Shown here: positions 61,336 through 64,000 of the stretch, piece after piece
Numbering within the stretch: the first letter of the stretch is position 1
How the letters are laid out: each line of letters opens with the position of its first letter
Translations under genes and position numbers: made by a program
Notes under the pieces: generated by a model
What the model was told of the DNA's origin: nothing
Seen by the model: the letters and a program-made list of their open reading frames with translations, nothing else
The model's database searches: none
Assembly (NCBI GenBank): GCA_019096195.1
Contig: JAGTXK010000090.1
Location: forward strand, 222,625 to 286,624
Origin: Boletus sp. NGJ
Lineage: Eukaryota > Basidiomycota > Agaricomycetes > Boletales > Boletaceae
Direction: 5' to 3'
DNA length: 64,000 nucleotides

Positions 61336-61895
61336 ACTTGTTAATGGATTTTAGGAATGAGTGAGATTGGAGGTAGGAGCAAAAGATTGCAATGTGATAT
61401 AGAATAAAAGAAGAAGAGGGGCATAAAGGTCTCTTCTTATCTGGATTTGCCATGTAGGTCTTCCTTGGTCATTTTTCATTTAGTACCTTACTGCCTGGTA
61501 TCTTACAACTGGGCTCTAGAGTACCCATGTAAGAGTTGAAGTAGGGGTTGTTGAAAATTTTGGCAATAGAGGAGCCAGATCTGCCTAGCTATGGCATAAG
61601 GGAATACTACCCTTGTTAGTTGTGACATTATGGGTGATCACAAAAACCCAGGTCCACTATCATAGAAATCAATGTACGCTCGAGTTGGCACCCACTCAAA
61701 AAAGGGGGCTAGTGCACTATGCCCGACAGCAACTTTATCCTTATTTATGACAGCAGATGAGCATATATCAGTGAGTACTATACTTGTCACCATCAAGTGG
61801 TGAAGACTGCAGATGTCTCTTCAATGCTGGGCCTACATATATGATATCTTCTTAGCTCTGGAGTTCAAGCGTTGTGTATAACAGTCTAATCCAAG

Positions 61896-62375
61896 TGTTA
61901 TGAACCAGTGAGGGAATCACACCACAATGCTTGGCTGCCTCACAGGTTATGCAAATCCTGGCTTAATGAATAAGGATGGGAGTCATCATCTATACAGTTC
62001 CCAACCCTACAATGGCAAGATAGCCAAGGCAATGAGTTGTTGGAGGAAATATACAAGTGGATTAGACTGGGGATTCCAGTCATCAAAAGTCTACTTTATA
62101 TATATACAAGATTGGTGCACAGACCATGCAATGCATGTGATAAATTACTATATATGGTAAGATGGAGATTAAAGGGGCTGTATGAGAAGAGTGGAAATTA
62201 AAGAGTTGTGGATCACATGAGGTATGACATCATATGATGTCATAGATCTAGACCTGTATCATGTGATTATACCCATGGTCATGTGCACAGTCACATGACT
62301 TGATTAGAAAAAGAGTAGAAGAAAAGTACGATTAAAAAGGTGATAAAAAAGTTTGAAATTATTCATATTATAACA
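61896..62375 (-). repeat. 5' LTR of chromovirus copy 2
   Basis: 480 bp; minus-strand TATATATATAAAG near 62,095-62,107 lies about 30 bp before the presumed RNA start CAGTCTAATCCA. Confidence 0.93.
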
Positions 62376-62389
62376 GACATGTCTTGACC

Positions 62390-62600
62390 ACACTGGCTGT
62401 GCTGTGTGACATGTGACATTACTAATGTGGCCCAATATCTATTGTCCAGCAGATCTACCACTATAATAGTTTTCACAACTTGCCATCTTGGAATGGACTG
62501 ACTTGCATTGGTCGCATTCACCATGCTGTGTGATGTGTGAGATTACTAACAGCCTGATGTTTATTGACTGCCAAACCTATCACAGTAGTGGAATATCCAT
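62390..62600. repeat. degenerate tandem repeat, unit about 125 bp
   Basis: Two units share GCTGTGTGA(CA)TGTGA, ATTACTAA, a TTATTG or CTATTG step and a CTA(C/T)CAC(T/A) block. A third partial unit (ACAACTTGCCAT) occurs before the chromovirus at about 56,036 and again at 62,477, so the chromovirus inserted within this array. Confidence 0.45.
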
Positions 62601-62613
62601 GCTTGTCACAATA

Positions 62614-64000
62614 CAGTGGCTCAAAAAACTGTCTGTATGTTTGGTCATTTTTCACTAAACACATTATTCCCCAATAACCCCTAATCCTTACCCTAACATA
62701 TAGGTGTATGAAATAAAGCACTGACCCTTGGCTTTCTATCCATCAAGGCGTTAAAACATATGAATAAGAATTGGATTGAACTGGCAGCCATTTCAAAACA
62801 ATGACTCATTCAGACAGTTTTTTGATTCTAAATTTATCTAGGTATCTAGTACTTGGTATGAGCTCCTTTGGCCTTGATAACTGCTTCAATCCTTCTAGGC
62901 ATACTTTCTATCCATTTCTAACACTGTTCCTCATCAATCTTTCCCCACTGCTCCACTACTCTTTCCCATAATTGATGAACACCTGTAGGAGCATTTTCAT
63001 AATCTAAAAGGCATCTCTTGAGGTGATTCCAAGTATGTTCAATGGGATTAAGGTCTGGAGATTGTGCAGGCCAGTCCAGAAGCTTGATTTCTTGCTCTTC
63101 AAACCATCTTTGGGCTCTTTGAGAGGTATGCTTGGGATCATTATCTTGTTGAAAGATAATGTCATCTTCTGAAATTCCAGATTCCTCCATGCTTTGCAGC
63201 AATCCCTGCTCCAATGTGGCCACATACTGTTCAGCATCCATTCTCCCCTCCACCTCACTCAAAATCCCCACTCCATTCCACCCTATGCAGCCCCATATCA
63301 TCAGTGAACCTCCTCCAAACTTGACTGTGCCTTGGACCTCTCTAGCAATTAGCCCCTCTTCTTTCTTTTTCCACACATACTCTTGCCCATCTGACCCAAT
63401 TCTATTGATCTTGGTCTCATCTGACCATATAACTCTCTTCCAGTCCTCCACAGTCCAATGCTAGTACTTGAGAGCAAAGGCTAATCTTCTTTTCTTGTGA
63501 CCACTAGATAGCAGTGGCTTTTTCTTCTTTACCACAGCCTTTAAGGAGGCTTCCTTGAGAGTATTTCTAACAGTCTGAGGACAGACAGGGGTATCAATAA
63601 TGGTATTGATGTATTGGGCAGCATGAACAGCATTCCTGGCCTTGCCAGTAATAATTTGCTGGACAATAGCTCTTTTGTTGGTAGAGGTAAGCTTGGAAGG
63701 ACAGCCACCAAGAAGCCTAGTCTTCTCTGGCTGGAGTTTTTGAAGCACTTGGCATACTGTAGACTTCCCTAGGCCAGTTTGGGTAGAGATTTTCCTAGAG
63801 GAAAGCCCATAAGAGGAGAGAGAGATGATATTGTTTTTTTGAGAGATGGAAATGGGTTTCATGGTGATGGTGGGAAAATAAATATGGAATGATGGGGTTT
63901 ATATATGTTGTCTGACACTCAGTTACATAATGGTGACATAATAGAAGCCTTACCAAATGTATGCAATCATATTACAGCATGCTAGGGTCCAATATATGTA
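62614..64000 (-). mobile_element. Tc1/mariner family A, copy 3, runs off the window
   Basis: Starts CAGTGGCTCAAAAAACTG after TA (62,612-62,613). By comparison with the 1,596-bp copy 2 about 220 bp, including the other inverted repeat, lie beyond position 64,000. It lacks the 13-nt deletion seen in copies 1 and 2. Confidence 0.95.
62846..63862 (-). pseudogene. Tc1-A transposase, copy 3, full length with two stops
   Basis: 339 codons from MKPISISQKNN to the stop at 62,846. Helix-turn-helix (SSRKISTQTGLGKSTV), linker VVKKKKPLLSSGHKKRR, catalytic WSDET, QQDNDPKHTS and DLNPIEHTW, with 34 residues between the second Asp and the Glu. A TAG replaces the CAG seen in copy 2 (KYQHW) at 63,461, and a second TAG follows EEQC near 62,918, shared with copy 2. 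With only these two nonsense changes it is the best-preserved copy. Confidence 0.94.

Larger units (their letters stand above)
56064..62375 (-). mobile_element. complete chromovirus (Ty3/gypsy, Tf1/sushi-like), copy 2
   Basis: 6,312 bp on the minus strand with 480-bp LTRs at 61,896-62,375 (5') and 56,064-56,543 (3'), flanked by AACAT (56,059-56,063) and GACAT (62,376-62,380). Same domain order as copy 1 but a distinct subfamily. The self-primer pair is TGGATTAGACTG after the LTR (complement at 61,882-61,893) and CAGTCTAATCCA in the LTR (complement at 62,058-62,069). Gag and pol carry several stops. Confidence 0.94.

Overview
The window looks like a repeat-dense chromosome segment of a filamentous fungus, most likely an Agaricomycete (Basidiomycota). 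The reasons are short introns of about 50 nt with GTNNGT, CTGAT and YAG/AAG signals, a Tf1/sushi-type chromovirus, Ty1/copia and tyrosine-recombinase (DIRS/Ngaro-like) retroelements, and Tc1/mariner elements with long inverted repeats. Most repeats are CpG-poor and carry stops of the CGA->TGA and CAG->TAG type, as expected from methylation-linked C->T decay. The genus cannot be fixed from the sequence alone.

Layout. 0-6.2 kb: Tc1-A and copia fragments and a decayed multi-exon hypothetical gene. 6.25-7.92 kb: a Tc1-B copy split by a 570-bp solo LTR. 7.93-17.78 kb: a CpG-retaining island unlike its surroundings. 17.8-18.6 kb: another Tc1-B copy. 19.4-25.8 kb: copia fragments on both strands and a chromovirus 5' end. 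26-30 kb: unrecognised decayed coding. 30.1-33.0 kb: a DIRS/Ngaro-like element, then a broken Tc1-B copy. 34.9-39.1 kb: two head-to-head degraded copies of part of the island. 42.5-44.1 kb: a complete Tc1-A. 45.6-51.9 kb: a complete chromovirus with 5-bp target duplication. 51.9-56.0 kb: an inverted repeat and a DUF6698-like pseudogene. 56.1-62.4 kb: a second complete chromovirus on the minus strand. 62.6 kb to the end: a third Tc1-A copy running off the window.

The island is the main discovery. It is bounded by two outward-facing copies of a motif that matches the Agrobacterium T-DNA border repeat (CAGGATATAT, five variable bases, TGTAA). Inside lie three genes resembling the three chemically distinct classes of T-DNA opine synthases: a GDPD-fold protein (agrocinopine-synthase-like), an N-terminal half of an octopine/nopaline-type dehydrogenase, and a cucumopine/mikimopine-synthase-like gene. 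The first and last lie next to the borders, are transcribed outward, and share upstream sequence. Between them is a 1,037-bp bacterial IS481-family insertion sequence with a CTAG target duplication, whose empty site is preserved in the degraded copy at 37.0 kb. The simplest reading is old DNA of Agrobacterium type fixed in a fungal genome, the IS having inserted before or after transfer. At least one opine-like gene has a fungal-type intron, so long residence, or an origin on the fungal side, must be considered. Family identifications were made by eye and need database searches.
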